Positions 16,445 through 24,419 of a stretch of DNA of 54,777 nt are shown in pieces. Each line of letters begins with the position of its first letter. Within the stretch, counting starts at the first letter, position 1. This DNA is from Flavobacteriales bacterium CG_4_9_14_3_um_filter_40_17 (lineage in GTDB: Bacteria; Bacteroidota; Bacteroidia; Flavobacteriales; Flavobacteriaceae), in the NCBI GenBank assembly GCA_002790195.1, contig PFUR01000047.1, positions 1 through 54,777 of the forward strand, given 5' to 3'. The notes beneath the pieces are model-generated. The model saw only the letters and a list, made by a program, of their open reading frames with translations, ran no database searches and was not told where the DNA came from. The translations under genes and the position numbers were made by a program.

Positions 16445-16888
16445 TCAAAAGGGTAAATCGTCGGAATCAGAATCATTATCTGTCGGGGCAATCGGTGGTT
16501 TTTCAACCGGAGTGGGTGATTGAGGTTGTGAAATACCCGTATTTTTATCTTCTTTTTTGTTACTCAAAAAAGTAAAGTCGCTTGCTTGAATCTCTGTACT
16601 GTAGCGGGTTTGCCCGTCTTCTCCTTTCCATTGGCGAGTTTTGATGCGGCCTTCCACATAAATCAAATCGCCTTTGACCAAATATTTTTGACAAATTTCT
16701 GCTCCTTTATTTCTCACGACAATATTATGCCACTCGGTCAAGGTCACGCGCTCGCCATCCTTGTTGGTGTAAGATTCGTTGGTAGCAATCGGAAACCGCC
16801 CGATGCAATTGCCACCGTCAAAATAATGTAACTTTACTTCATCGCCCAAATGCCCGATTAGCATGACTTTATTGAGTGTACCACTCAT
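16445..16888 (-). CDS. ssb: Single-stranded DNA-binding protein
   Basis: 147 residues: an OB-fold at about 1-105 (SGTLNKVMLIGHLGDEVKL, ATNESYTNKDGERVTLTEWH, YLVKGDLIYVEGRIKTRQW), a disordered proline-rich linker and the acidic C-terminal tip DDLPF that recruits partner proteins. Acts at replication forks and in repair. Lies between mutY and gldE on the same strand, 44 bases from mutY. Confidence 0.95.
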   Translation of the reverse strand: MSGTLNKVMLIGHLGDEVKLHYFDGGNCIGRFPIATNESYTNKDGERVTLTEWHNIVVRNKGAEICQKYLVKGDLIYVEGRIKTRQWKGEDGQTRYSTEIQASDFTFLSNKKEDKNTGISQPQSPTPVEKPPIAPTDNDSDSDDLPF

Positions 16889-16932
16889 TGCTTCAATATT
16901 ATTGGTTTTTTCAAAGATAAAAAAATATGAGA

Positions 16933-17976
16933 TTAAAATTCAAAGGTATTGATAAATTTTTCAATTGGCACCGGCACCGGATATTCCCGAATATTGTAAA
17001 CTGATATTTGATTTTCAGATGCCAAATCGGTTTGAACGAGCCAAAAATTTATGTGCAATTTTTGATGCGTCAATTGGTGTTGCCAAGGCAACTTGTTGGC
17101 CAACCGAATGGAAACCTCAAGACCTTTCAATAATTTATGCGATTTGATTTGTGCTGCAGAAGCCGGTTTGCCCGTGGTTTCAATCAGTGGAAATTGATAG
17201 AGGTGTTTCCAAATATCATGGCCATTTCGTTTTTCTAAGGTCACCTTTTGCTTGTCTTCAGAAAACATCACCAGATAATTAAAAAATCTATTCCGGGTAG
17301 CTTTCATTTTTAACTTCACTGGGAGCTCTTCCACCTTTCCGGTTTGAAAAGCAGCACAATGTGTTTGAAAAGGGCAAAGGAGACATTCGGGTTGTTGCGG
17401 CTTGCAAAGAAGCGAGCCAAACTCCATGATGCCTTGGTTGAAATCTGCCGGAGAATCGGTTTGACAGATAAGTTGATTAGCCAATTCGGAGAATATTTTC
17501 TTTCCGGCAAGTGTGTTGATGGGCGTTTCTATACCAAACACGCGCGACAAAAACCTGAACACATTGCCATCGAGCACCGCTGTTTTTTCATCAAAACAAA
17601 TAGAAGCAATGGCAGCTGCCGTATAATCACCAATTCCTTTTAGCTTTTTGAGCTCAACAAATGTTTCGGGAAATTTACCATTCAACTCACTGGCAACAAA
17701 CTTGGCAGTATGATGAAGATTGCGGGCACGGGAGTAGTAACCCAAACCCTGCCAGAGTTTTAACACTTCTTGTTCGGAAGCTTCTGCCAGAAGCTCTACG
17801 GCCGGGAAAGCATCCATGAACCTTTGATAGTATGGCAATCCCTGAGCGATACGTGTTTGCTGAAGGATAACTTCGGAAATCCAAATAGAGTATGGATGGT
17901 TTGTTTTTCTCCACGGTAAATCGCGTTTATTTTCTAAATACCACGCTATCAATTGTTGCGAAATTTTTCTTTTCAT
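16933..17976 (-). CDS. mutY: A/G-specific adenine glycosylase MutY
   Basis: 347 residues. Removes adenine mispaired with 8-oxoguanine. The N-domain has LPWR (20-23), the catalytic Glu in WISEVILQQT (Glu 35), the helix-hairpin-helix LKGIGDYTAAAIAS and the catalytic Asp in VLDGNVFRF. The iron-sulfur cluster ligands follow as C-x6-C-x2-C-x5-C (CKPQQPECLLCPFQTHC). The C-terminal third is the NUDIX-like 8-oxoG recognition domain (RNRFFNYLVMF, HDIWKHLYQFPL). First gene of the run leading to ssb and the gld genes; divergent from HU. Confidence 0.96.
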   Translation of the reverse strand: MKRKISQQLIAWYLENKRDLPWRKTNHPYSIWISEVILQQTRIAQGLPYYQRFMDAFPAVELLAEASEQEVLKLWQGLGYYSRARNLHHTAKFVASELNGKFPETFVELKKLKGIGDYTAAAIASICFDEKTAVLDGNVFRFLSRVFGIETPINTLAGKKIFSELANQLICQTDSPADFNQGIMEFGSLLCKPQQPECLLCPFQTHCAAFQTGKVEELPVKLKMKATRNRFFNYLVMFSEDKQKVTLEKRNGHDIWKHLYQFPLIETTGKPASAAQIKSHKLLKGLEVSIRLANKLPWQHQLTHQKLHINFWLVQTDLASENQISVYNIREYPVPVPIEKFINTFEF

Positions 17977-18052
17977 AAAGTGTTACAAAACTAATGTATT
18001 GATTTATTAAATTTTAATGACTTAACATTTTTCTATTTCTTATTAATTGTCA

Positions 18053-18060
18053 TATATTTG
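18053..18060 (+). promoter_or_regulatory. -7 element TATATTTG for the HU gene
   Basis: TATATTTG fits TAnnTTTG, 40 bases before the HU start at 18101. No TTG at the ideal spacing was found. Confidence 0.5.
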
Positions 18061-18100
18061 CAAGCCAAAATTTTAAAACAATCTTTAAATATTTTTAACA

Positions 18101-18391
18101 ATGACAAAAGCAGATATCGTATCAAAAATTTCTGAAAAGCTTGGTCTCGAAAAAAATGACGTTCAAGCAGTTGTGGAATCACTCATGCAAGAAGTAAAAA
18201 CTTCGCTAGAAGACGGTGAAAACGTTTATTTAAGAGGCTTTGGTAGCTTCATCATCAAAACCAGAGCAGAAAAGTTAGGCAGAAACATCTCCAAAAACAC
18301 CACTGTTAAAATTCCGGCACACAACATTCCGTCTTTCAAACCTGCCAAAATATTTGTGGAAGGTGTGAAAGCAAGCGTAAAAGTAATTTAA
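18101..18391 (+). CDS. HU family DNA-binding protein
   Basis: 96 residues, full length for HU/IHF. It begins MTKADIVSKISEKLGLEKND (helical dimer core), contains the ENVYLRGFGSFIIKTRAEK strand region and the flexible arm (GRNISKNTTVKIPAHNIPSFKP) with the intercalating-proline position. Nucleoid-associated protein that bends DNA. Divergent from mutY and followed 28 bases later by a tiny basic-protein gene. Confidence 0.95.
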   Translation: MTKADIVSKISEKLGLEKNDVQAVVESLMQEVKTSLEDGENVYLRGFGSFIIKTRAEKLGRNISKNTTVKIPAHNIPSFKPAKIFVEGVKASVKVI

Positions 18392-18419
18392 TATTTATCA
18401 ACCCTTAACCTGAGAGAAA

Positions 18420-18512
18420 ATGCCAAGTGGTAAAAAAAGGAAACGACATAAAGTAGCAACGCACAAGCGCAAAAAACGCGCAAGAGCCAATCGTCACAAA
18501 AAGAAGAAGTAG
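18420..18512 (+). CDS. Tiny lysine/arginine-rich protein (30 aa), possibly ribosome-associated
   Basis: ATG 18420, TAG 18510-18512; 30 residues starting MPSGKKRKRHKVATHKRKKR, about two thirds of them basic (K, R or H). Short ORFs of this type stand in the same place, just before ribonuclease G, in other Flavobacteriia as I remember them. The composition matches small ribosomal proteins that thread through rRNA; one such Bacteroidota-specific protein is known from the Flavobacterium ribosome, but I cannot confirm identity. 28 bases after HU, so probably co-transcribed. Its last codons and stop lie in a perfect palindrome. Confidence 0.75.
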   Translation: MPSGKKRKRHKVATHKRKKRARANRHKKKK

Positions 18513-18530
18513 ATTAATCTACTTCTTCTT
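18501..18530. terminator. Perfect 30-base palindrome over the tiny-gene stop codon
   Basis: Two 15-base arms, AAGAAGAAGTAGATT and its exact complement, with no loop in DNA. The left arm contains the end of the small basic protein gene including its TAG. It could form a strong hairpin at the 3' end of the HU/basic-protein mRNA. There is no T-run, so it is not a classic intrinsic terminator; it may protect the 3' end or be bidirectional. Confidence 0.5.
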
Positions 18531-18671
18531 AATCCCCACGTTCTTTGAAAATGAAACTTATCGTGTTTAGAAATTTTCTGTTGCGATAGGCTTCAACAGG
18601 TAAAAATCCTGTGTAAATTATTGTTTAATCCATCTGTATAAGAAATTGTATGGATAAAAAACTCCCTTAGA

Positions 18672-20210
18672 GTGAACAAAGAATTAATCATCAGATCAAG
18701 TTCCTCTGAAGTTGTTTTCGCCTTGTTAAAAGATGGAAAACTAACAGAATTATACAAAGAGAAAGACCACAACAAATTTTCGGTAGGCGACATCATGTTG
18801 GCCAAAATCCGTAAACCTGTTCCTGGGCTAAACGCCGCTTTTGTTAATGTAGGTTATGAAAAAGATGCTTTTTTGCATTACCATGACTTAGGTCCCAAAA
18901 TCACCTCTTTGTTGAAATTCGTAAAACGTGTAAGCACAGGTAAACTGAGAGATTATGCATTGAAGAATTTTCAGTTTGATCCGGAAATCGACAAAGACGG
19001 AAGCATCGCAGATGCCTTGCATCCCAATCAATCGTTGCTGGTGCAAATCGTGAAAGAACCCATCTCTACCAAAGGCCCCCGCATCAGTTCAGAGCTGTCC
19101 TTAGCCGGCAGGTTTTTGGTGTTAGTCCCTTTCTCAGACCGAATTTCTATTTCCCAAAAAATAGAAAACAAAACTGAAAAAAGCCGACTCAAAAAATTAA
19201 TGGAAACCATCAAACCAAAAGGGTTTGGTGTCATCATCCGAACCGTAGCCGAAGGCAAAACAATTTCAGAACTCGAACAAGACTTGCAGTCACTCTACAA
19301 TCGTTGGGTGGCCATGTGCAAGAAAATCCAGAAAGCACCTCTCCCCTCCAAAGTTCTCAGCGAACTCAATCGAGCCTCTTCTATTTTGAGAGACTTGTTT
19401 GACGATTCGTTCTCGGGAATTTATGTAGATGACGAAACACTTTTCTTGGAAATTAAAGATTATGTGCATCAAATTGCACCCGAAAAAACTTCAATCATAA
19501 AATTGTATCAATCTCCTCAACAGCCCATCTTCGAGCACTTTGGCATCGAAAGGCAAATAAAAACTTCATTTGGCAAAACCATCTCGATGAGCAAAGGCGC
19601 TTATCTTGTCATCGAACACACAGAAGCCCTTCACGTCATCGATGTGAACAGTGGCAACCGTTCCAATAAAGCCAAAAACCAAGAAGACACCGCGCTGGAA
19701 GTCAACTTGATTGCTGCTACCGAGATAGCACGCCAACTCAGACTCCGCGATATGGGCGGCATCATTGTCATTGACTTTATAGACATGAACCGCATCGAAC
19801 ACCGCAAAACCTTGTTTGACCACCTTCGTGAAGAAATGAGAGATGACAAAGCCAAACACAAAATACTCCCACCGAGTAAATTTGGTTTGATACAAATTAC
19901 CAGGCAACGCGTACGTCCGGAAATGAACATAGAAACTTTGGAAGAGAACCCTTCACCAAACGGGCTTGTCGAACCTCCTATCGTTCTAATCAACAAAATT
20001 TCGGATCGCATAGAAAAAATTGTCAGGGAAAATAAGCGAGTTACGATTTCAGCTCACCCTTTTATCGCCGCTTACTTGACCAACGGTTTCCCATCCATCA
20101 GAACAAAATGGTTCTTGGATTACAAAAAATGGGTAAAAATCCTACCCCAAGATGCTTACACGTACTTAGAATACCGTTTCCACGATCAAGACGGAAACCT
20201 CATTCAGTAA
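18672..20210 (+). CDS. rng: Ribonuclease G/E family endoribonuclease
   Basis: 512 residues from a GTG start at 18672; the nearest in-frame ATG upstream runs into a stop, and this start gives the standard N-terminus MNKELIIRSSSSEVVFALL. The S1-like domain covers about 36-125 (VPGLNAAFVNVGYEKDAFLH). The catalytic core contains both magnesium-binding Asp motifs, LHVIDVNSGNR and MGGIIVIDFIDM. The length fits RNase G rather than RNase E, which has a long extra C-tail. Processes rRNA and turns over mRNA in the cytoplasm. A clear terminator follows. Confidence 0.95.
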   Translation: MNKELIIRSSSSEVVFALLKDGKLTELYKEKDHNKFSVGDIMLAKIRKPVPGLNAAFVNVGYEKDAFLHYHDLGPKITSLLKFVKRVSTGKLRDYALKNFQFDPEIDKDGSIADALHPNQSLLVQIVKEPISTKGPRISSELSLAGRFLVLVPFSDRISISQKIENKTEKSRLKKLMETIKPKGFGVIIRTVAEGKTISELEQDLQSLYNRWVAMCKKIQKAPLPSKVLSELNRASSILRDLFDDSFSGIYVDDETLFLEIKDYVHQIAPEKTSIIKLYQSPQQPIFEHFGIERQIKTSFGKTISMSKGAYLVIEHTEALHVIDVNSGNRSNKAKNQEDTALEVNLIAATEIARQLRLRDMGGIIVIDFIDMNRIEHRKTLFDHLREEMRDDKAKHKILPPSKFGLIQITRQRVRPEMNIETLEENPSPNGLVEPPIVLINKISDRIEKIVRENKRVTISAHPFIAAYLTNGFPSIRTKWFLDYKKWVKILPQDAYTYLEYRFHDQDGNLIQ

Positions 20211-20214
20211 ACTT

Positions 20215-20247
20215 AAAAGCGGCTTCTCAAAAAGCCGCTTTTTTTAT
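20215..20247 (+). terminator. Intrinsic terminator of rng
   Basis: AAAGCGGCTT and AAGCCGCTTT form a 10-bp stem with a short loop, followed by a run of T. It starts 5 bases after the rng stop. Confidence 0.9.
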
Positions 20248-20260
20248 ACCCTTTTTTTAG

Positions 20261-20268
20261 TAAATTTG
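20261..20268 (+). promoter_or_regulatory. -7 element TAAATTTG for the Rrf2 gene
   Basis: TAAATTTG matches TAnnTTTG and ends 5 bases before the ATG at 20274, giving a very short leader. The rng terminator lies immediately upstream, so the gene has its own promoter. Confidence 0.5.
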
Positions 20269-20273
20269 CCTAT

Positions 20274-20693
20274 ATGATGTCTAAAAAATGTAAGTATGCT
20301 GTCAAAGCGCTCATTGCCTTAGCCGAGCATTATGAGCAAGGAAACCTGTTTACTGCCGATATATCAAAGGCTCAAAACATCCCGAAAAAATTCTTGGAGC
20401 AAATCCTACTCGAACTCAAGCATGCAGGTTATTTGGGCAGCAAACAAGGTTACGGCGGAGGTTACTACATGAAAAAAAATCCTGCCGAAATCACTGTGGC
20501 TGATATTTATCGCCTCTTCGACGGCAATATTGCCCTGCTTCCCTGCGTCTCCCTTTTGCGTTATGAAAGTTGTGATGATTGCTTGGACGAAACCACTTGT
20601 GCACTCAAGAGAGAGTTCGCCAAAATCCGCGAACAAACCCGTTTAATCATGGTCAACACGACCATTCAATCATTTTTAACACCTGAAGAATAA
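20274..20693 (+). CDS. Rrf2 family transcriptional regulator
   Basis: 139 residues. N-terminal winged helix (CKYAVKALIALAEHY, IPKKFLEQILLELKHAGYL) with the Rrf2 signature GSKQGYGGGYYM at 55-66. A cysteine cluster at 91, 100, 103 and 109 (C-x8-C-x2-C-x5-C) resembles the iron-sulfur or sensing cysteines of IscR-type members. Rrf2 proteins often sense Fe-S, redox or cysteine status (IscR, NsrR, CymR). It is followed by a cysteine-containing leader ORF, a porin, a Pst-like ABC transporter and a peroxiredoxin on the same strand, which it probably regulates. Start could be ATG 20274 or the next codon. Confidence 0.92.
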   Translation: MMSKKCKYAVKALIALAEHYEQGNLFTADISKAQNIPKKFLEQILLELKHAGYLGSKQGYGGGYYMKKNPAEITVADIYRLFDGNIALLPCVSLLRYESCDDCLDETTCALKREFAKIREQTRLIMVNTTIQSFLTPEE

Positions 20694-20733
20694 AAAAAAT
20701 TAATATTATACTCTACATATTCGATAGAATTTA

Positions 20734-20741
20734 TAAATTTG
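20734..20741 (+). promoter_or_regulatory. -7 element TAAATTTG for the porin/ABC operon
   Basis: TAAATTTG, 16 bases before the leader-ORF GTG at 20757. There is no TTG at the proper distance. Instead a dyad with ATTC and GAAT arms (20720-20731) lies where a regulator such as the upstream Rrf2 protein could bind. Confidence 0.5.
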
Positions 20742-20756
20742 TCGCAAAATAAGAAT

Positions 20757-20816
20757 GTGAAGTCGCAAATTTTTTTTAGTTTTAATTTTTTCAATCTTAT
20801 GTGCTGTTGCATGTGA
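20757..20816 (+). CDS. Leader ORF with Cys-Cys-Cys (19 codons), likely cysteine-sensing attenuator
   Basis: GTG 20757 to TGA 20814-20816, encoding 19 residues ending NLMCCCM. It begins about 16 bases after a TAnnTTTG element, i.e. right at the expected 5' end of the operon mRNA. It lies 100 bases before the porin start. Cysteine-rich leader peptides placed this way are used elsewhere to sense cysteine supply through ribosome stalling. Three consecutive Cys codons in an AT-rich leader are unlikely by chance. No T-run terminator is seen before the porin, so control could instead act by translation or Rho. Regulatory role is inference. Confidence 0.5.
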   Translation: MKSQIFFSFNFFNLMCCCM

Positions 20817-20916
20817 CGTTGGGCATTTCCAATTTCTCTGTGAAGGAATGATTTGCGTTTTCAAAACACCTTTGTCGGCCTGAAAAAATAAAACTATTGA
20901 CTTTTAAATTCAAAAA

Positions 20917-22320
20917 ATGTTATTAAAAATAAAATCTATCTCTACTCTTTTGGTGTTTTTCATTGCTCTCTCATCTTTAGCACAAGAAAAAAACCAAGAC
21001 CTGCTTAACCTCTTATTAAAAAAAGGAATAATTTCTCAAACAGAAGCCGATTCACTGTTGAAAGAAAGTAATCAATTGGTTTCTAAAAGTTCCGGTGATA
21101 AAGAATTTAAAATTGCGCTGGAATTCAGGCCCAGAACCGAATACAGAAACGGATACAGAAGAATTCGAACTGCAGACACCGAAGCTGCTTTTTTTACCAA
21201 TCAACGTAGCCGGTTGTACTTGAACTACAAAATGAAAAACTTTATTTTTCATACATCCATACAAGACATACGTGTTTGGGGTGAGCAAGACCCACGCTCA
21301 ACTGACGGGAGCCTTCAAATATTTGAAGCTTATGTAGAACCAACTATTACCAAAAATCTCGGTATTCGTGTAGGAAGGCAAAAAATCATGTATGACAATC
21401 AACGTTTGTTTGCACAAAATAATTGGCGGCAAAATGGTGGTGCGCACGATGCTGTCAGGCTCATCTACAAAAACAAAAAACTGGAAGGAGACTTGATCGC
21501 AGCTTTTAATCAAGAAAAAGGTGCACAAAACCGTTTTTTTGAAATCGATTTTTCACCTGAAGGATTCAACAACTACAAATATTTGTTTGCCAATTTTCTC
21601 AAATACAATGCAACGGATAAGTTAACCCTCACTGGAATTAATGTGGCAGATGGTTTTCAAGACCCCGAAAACACCAAAACCAATCATGCCCGGTTTACAA
21701 GCGGCGGAAGAATTGAATATACCGATGGTGATTTTTATTACACCTTAGCCGGGTACTTTCAGTACGGGCGTACTCCGGTTGGACAAAGTTTAAGCGCATT
21801 CTATTTTCAGCCGGAAATAAAATACACCCCTTCAAAACGCTGGACTTTTAGATTGGGAGCGGAAATTTTCAGTGGGGACAACGACGAAAAACAGAGTGCT
21901 ACATCCAAATCCTTTGAACCGTTATACGGCGTAAATCATAGATTCCTCGGGTCTATGGACTTTTTCACCCGATTTCCAAATGACCTGAACAACACGGGAT
22001 TGATCGCGCCTTATTTATTCAACTTTTACAAAGTCAATGAAAAACTGACACTTCGTTCGGATTATCATCTTTTCTATTCGTCCAATAATTTCATTCCGGC
22101 AGGTGAAACCCAATCGCAAGATAAATTTTTAGGCTTTGAAAATGATTTGTTGATACGGTTTAATCCCAATAAATACACCGAAATAGATTTGGGATATTCC
22201 TATGCTTTCATAACCCGGTCAATGGAACGGATACAAAACAGAATATCACCCAATGCTTACCAAGATTGGGCTTTTGTAATGGTTACTTTCAAACCCGAAC
22301 TGTTCAATTGGAAAAATTGA
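20917..22320 (+). CDS. Outer-membrane porin, alginate-export-like family
   Basis: 467 residues. Signal peptide at 1-22 (STLLVFFIALSSLAQ). A short helical segment after it (DLLNLLLKKGIISQTEADSL) resembles the N-termini of phosphate-selective and related porins. The rest is a series of amphipathic strands (RPRTEYRNGYRRIR, LGIRVGRQKIMYDNQRLF, HRFLGSMDFFTRFPN) ending in WAFVMVTFKPELFNW. The GRQ-x-x-YDNQR motif and the SGDND block are shared with alginate-export-type barrels. First structural gene of the transporter operon, 17 bases before the substrate-binding protein, so it most likely admits the same solute through the outer membrane. Confidence 0.8.
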   Translation: MLLKIKSISTLLVFFIALSSLAQEKNQDLLNLLLKKGIISQTEADSLLKESNQLVSKSSGDKEFKIALEFRPRTEYRNGYRRIRTADTEAAFFTNQRSRLYLNYKMKNFIFHTSIQDIRVWGEQDPRSTDGSLQIFEAYVEPTITKNLGIRVGRQKIMYDNQRLFAQNNWRQNGGAHDAVRLIYKNKKLEGDLIAAFNQEKGAQNRFFEIDFSPEGFNNYKYLFANFLKYNATDKLTLTGINVADGFQDPENTKTNHARFTSGGRIEYTDGDFYYTLAGYFQYGRTPVGQSLSAFYFQPEIKYTPSKRWTFRLGAEIFSGDNDEKQSATSKSFEPLYGVNHRFLGSMDFFTRFPNDLNNTGLIAPYLFNFYKVNEKLTLRSDYHLFYSSNNFIPAGETQSQDKFLGFENDLLIRFNPNKYTEIDLGYSYAFITRSMERIQNRISPNAYQDWAFVMVTFKPELFNWKN

Positions 22321-22337
22321 TTTTTAAAAATGAATAA

Positions 22338-23288
22338 ATGAAACTCATAAAAAACATATCGCTGCCTATCCTCTTTTTGCTGCTTTTATCCGCTTGCAAC
22401 AACCAAAAAAAATCGGAAAACAATGCCACCGGGAAAATTGAAGGAAAAATAACCCTTTCCGGAGCTTTCGCACTCTACCCGCTGGCAAACGTATGGGCCG
22501 AAGAATTCAGAAAAGAATACCCGGATGTCAAGTTCAACATCTCCGCCGGCGGAGCCGGAAAAGGCATGGTCGATGTACTGGCAGGCGCTTCCGATTTGGC
22601 TCTGTATTCTAAAGACATAAGCCCGGTTGAAGTTAAAAAAGGAGCTTATGGCTTCGCCGTGACCAAAGATGCCGTTATACCAACCATCAGTAGCCAAAAC
22701 CCAATCATAGGCCAAATCAAAAAAAAAGGCTTGAAACAGGAAACTTTGGCTTCCTACTTCTTGAAAGACGGCAAAAAAGTTTGGAAAAACACCAAAAATG
22801 AAGTGAATGTATATACCCGTTCAGACGCTTCCGGCGCCGCAGAAGTATGGGTGAAATACTTGGGCGGGAAAGCCCAAGAAGAACTCAAAGGTATCGGGGT
22901 TTTTGGCGATCCGGGTTTGGCCGAAGCTGTCAAAAACGACCCGAAAGGAATCGGATTCAACAACGTTATTTATGTGTATGATTTGAATTCGGGTGAAAAA
23001 TATCCGGGCGTAGATGTTGCCCCGATTGACATCAACAGCAACGGGACAATCGATCCGGATGAAAATTTTTACCACAACTTAGGCGAAATCACCAAAGCCA
23101 TAGCCGACGGCAGATACCCCTCGCCTCCGGCACGCGAATTGTTTTTGGTATCCAAAGGCAAGCCACAGTCCAAAGTTGTCAAAATATTTTTGAATTGGGT
23201 GCTCACCAAAGGCCGGGCTTTTGTGGTGCCGAATGGATACATTCTACTCGAAGATGCTAAAATAGCAGATGAAATTAAAAAACTATAA
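22338..23288 (+). CDS. Pst-like oxyanion-binding lipoprotein
   Basis: 316 residues. Lipobox LLLLSAC (Cys 20), then a PstS-type periplasmic binding fold: LSGAFALYPLANVWAEEF (ligand loop), FNISAGGAGKGMVDVL, ASDLALYSKDI, YTRSDASGAAEVWVKYL (second ligand loop) and VLTKGRAFVVPNGYI. The loops differ from classical PstS (SGAFALYP in place of the GAGxSFPxP type), so phosphate specificity should not be assumed. The gene ends one base before pstC. Because of the Cys leader ORF, the Rrf2 regulator and the peroxiredoxin, sulfate or another sulfur oxyanion is a fair alternative. Homology-based naming as phosphate-binding protein remains possible. Confidence 0.82.
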   Translation: MKLIKNISLPILFLLLLSACNNQKKSENNATGKIEGKITLSGAFALYPLANVWAEEFRKEYPDVKFNISAGGAGKGMVDVLAGASDLALYSKDISPVEVKKGAYGFAVTKDAVIPTISSQNPIIGQIKKKGLKQETLASYFLKDGKKVWKNTKNEVNVYTRSDASGAAEVWVKYLGGKAQEELKGIGVFGDPGLAEAVKNDPKGIGFNNVIYVYDLNSGEKYPGVDVAPIDINSNGTIDPDENFYHNLGEITKAIADGRYPSPPARELFLVSKGKPQSKVVKIFLNWVLTKGRAFVVPNGYILLEDAKIADEIKKL

Positions 23289-23289
23289 A

Positions 23290-24183
23290 ATGTCAATTGC
23301 CCTCCGAAAACCTATCGAACTTTTCAGAAAAACGTGGATGCAAATCGCGTTGTCCATCATTTTGATATTGCCATTGGCCATTGGGTTTTCCTTGCTGTAC
23401 AAGGCTTGGCCCCTCTTGAATCCGGATGATTTAGGCAAGCTTTTATTCGGCTCGGTTTGGTCGCCTTCCCAAGGCAATTTCGGCCTATTCCCGTTCATCA
23501 GCAGTTCAGTTTTTGTCGCCGGAGTCGGGCTCATCATCATGATTCCGGTTTGCCTTTCCTCCGCGATTTACATCACCCAATTTGCGCCGAGATGGATTTC
23601 CCGGATTTTGAGGGCTGCCATCGATATTTTAGCAGGTATGCCCTCCGTAATCTTTGGTTTGTGGGGCGTGATTACCATCGTGCCGATTGTTGGAAATTGG
23701 GCCAAACAACAAGGTGCGCAAAACCCGACAGGATATTCAATATTGGCTGCCGGTATTGTGGTCTCCATTTCCGTGATGCCTTATGTGCTCAATATGTTGT
23801 TGGAATTGTTTGAGTCGGTTACCTCCGAACTCAAAGAAACGGCGCTTTCGCTCGGAGCAAGCCATTGGCAAGCCATCAAAGATGTGTTTCTCAAAAAACT
23901 CAAACCCGGCATCATTGCTTCATTCACTTTGGGAATGAGTAAATCTTTTGGCGAAACCATCGCTGTGCTGATGGTTGTCGGAAATGTAGTGCAAATCCCC
24001 GCTCGTATTTTTGATGCCGGCTATCCGCTGCCGGCTTTATTAGCAAACAACTATGGCGAAATGATGTCGATTCCCATGTATGATGCCGCCCTGATGCTGT
24101 CGGCTTTGATACTGCTTTTGATTGTGGTGTTTTTCAACTACCTGTCCCATAAAGTCATTAGGCATTATCAAGCGAAGGCGTGA
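23290..24183 (+). CDS. PstC-like ABC transporter permease
   Basis: 297 residues from ATG 23290, chosen because it starts just after the stop of the binding-protein gene; an in-frame ATG at 23269 would overlap it. About six membrane segments. The EAA loop that contacts the ATPase reads ELKETALSLGASHWQAIKDV. SFGETIAVLMVVGN is the PstC hallmark. Forms the membrane channel with the PstA-like protein. The two permease genes are separated by a peroxiredoxin gene and 236 bases of repeat-bearing DNA, unlike the tight pstC-pstA order usual in phosphate operons. Confidence 0.9.
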   Translation: MSIALRKPIELFRKTWMQIALSIILILPLAIGFSLLYKAWPLLNPDDLGKLLFGSVWSPSQGNFGLFPFISSSVFVAGVGLIIMIPVCLSSAIYITQFAPRWISRILRAAIDILAGMPSVIFGLWGVITIVPIVGNWAKQQGAQNPTGYSILAAGIVVSISVMPYVLNMLLELFESVTSELKETALSLGASHWQAIKDVFLKKLKPGIIASFTLGMSKSFGETIAVLMVVGNVVQIPARIFDAGYPLPALLANNYGEMMSIPMYDAALMLSALILLLIVVFFNYLSHKVIRHYQAKA

Positions 24184-24282
24184 TTGAAAATTATTAAAAA
24201 ACTAATCCTATGAAGAATAGCAAAGTCGAAACAATTATTTGGGCGTTTCCCCAACGAAGTCTATTTCATAGCCTTGTTGGAG

Positions 24283-24343
24283 CCGGGCTATCCGTTCCAA
24301 TCTTTTTTTATTCAAAAAAAGGATTTCCACTCCTATCCCTAAC
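24283..24343. repeat. Dispersed intergenic repeat remnant within the operon
   Basis: The segment GGGCTATCCGTTCCAATC ... GGATTTCCACTCCTATCCC matches a common flavobacterial intergenic repeat as I remember it. It contains an AATCTTTTTTT / AAAAAAAGGATT-type inverted pair. It separates pstC from the peroxiredoxin gene and may mark where that gene entered. The identification is from memory. Confidence 0.5.
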
Positions 24344-24419
24344 CCAAAAGACTACCTAAAAACAGCAATTACACATTCAAAAAAATATCTCGCTGAATAT
24401 TAATTAAAAAATAAAAATC

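Noticed and set aside
24210-24359. A 49-codon ORF after pstC starting MKNSKVETIIW
   Set aside because: Most of it lies in a dispersed repeat and its sequence has no protein-like features; treated as chance.
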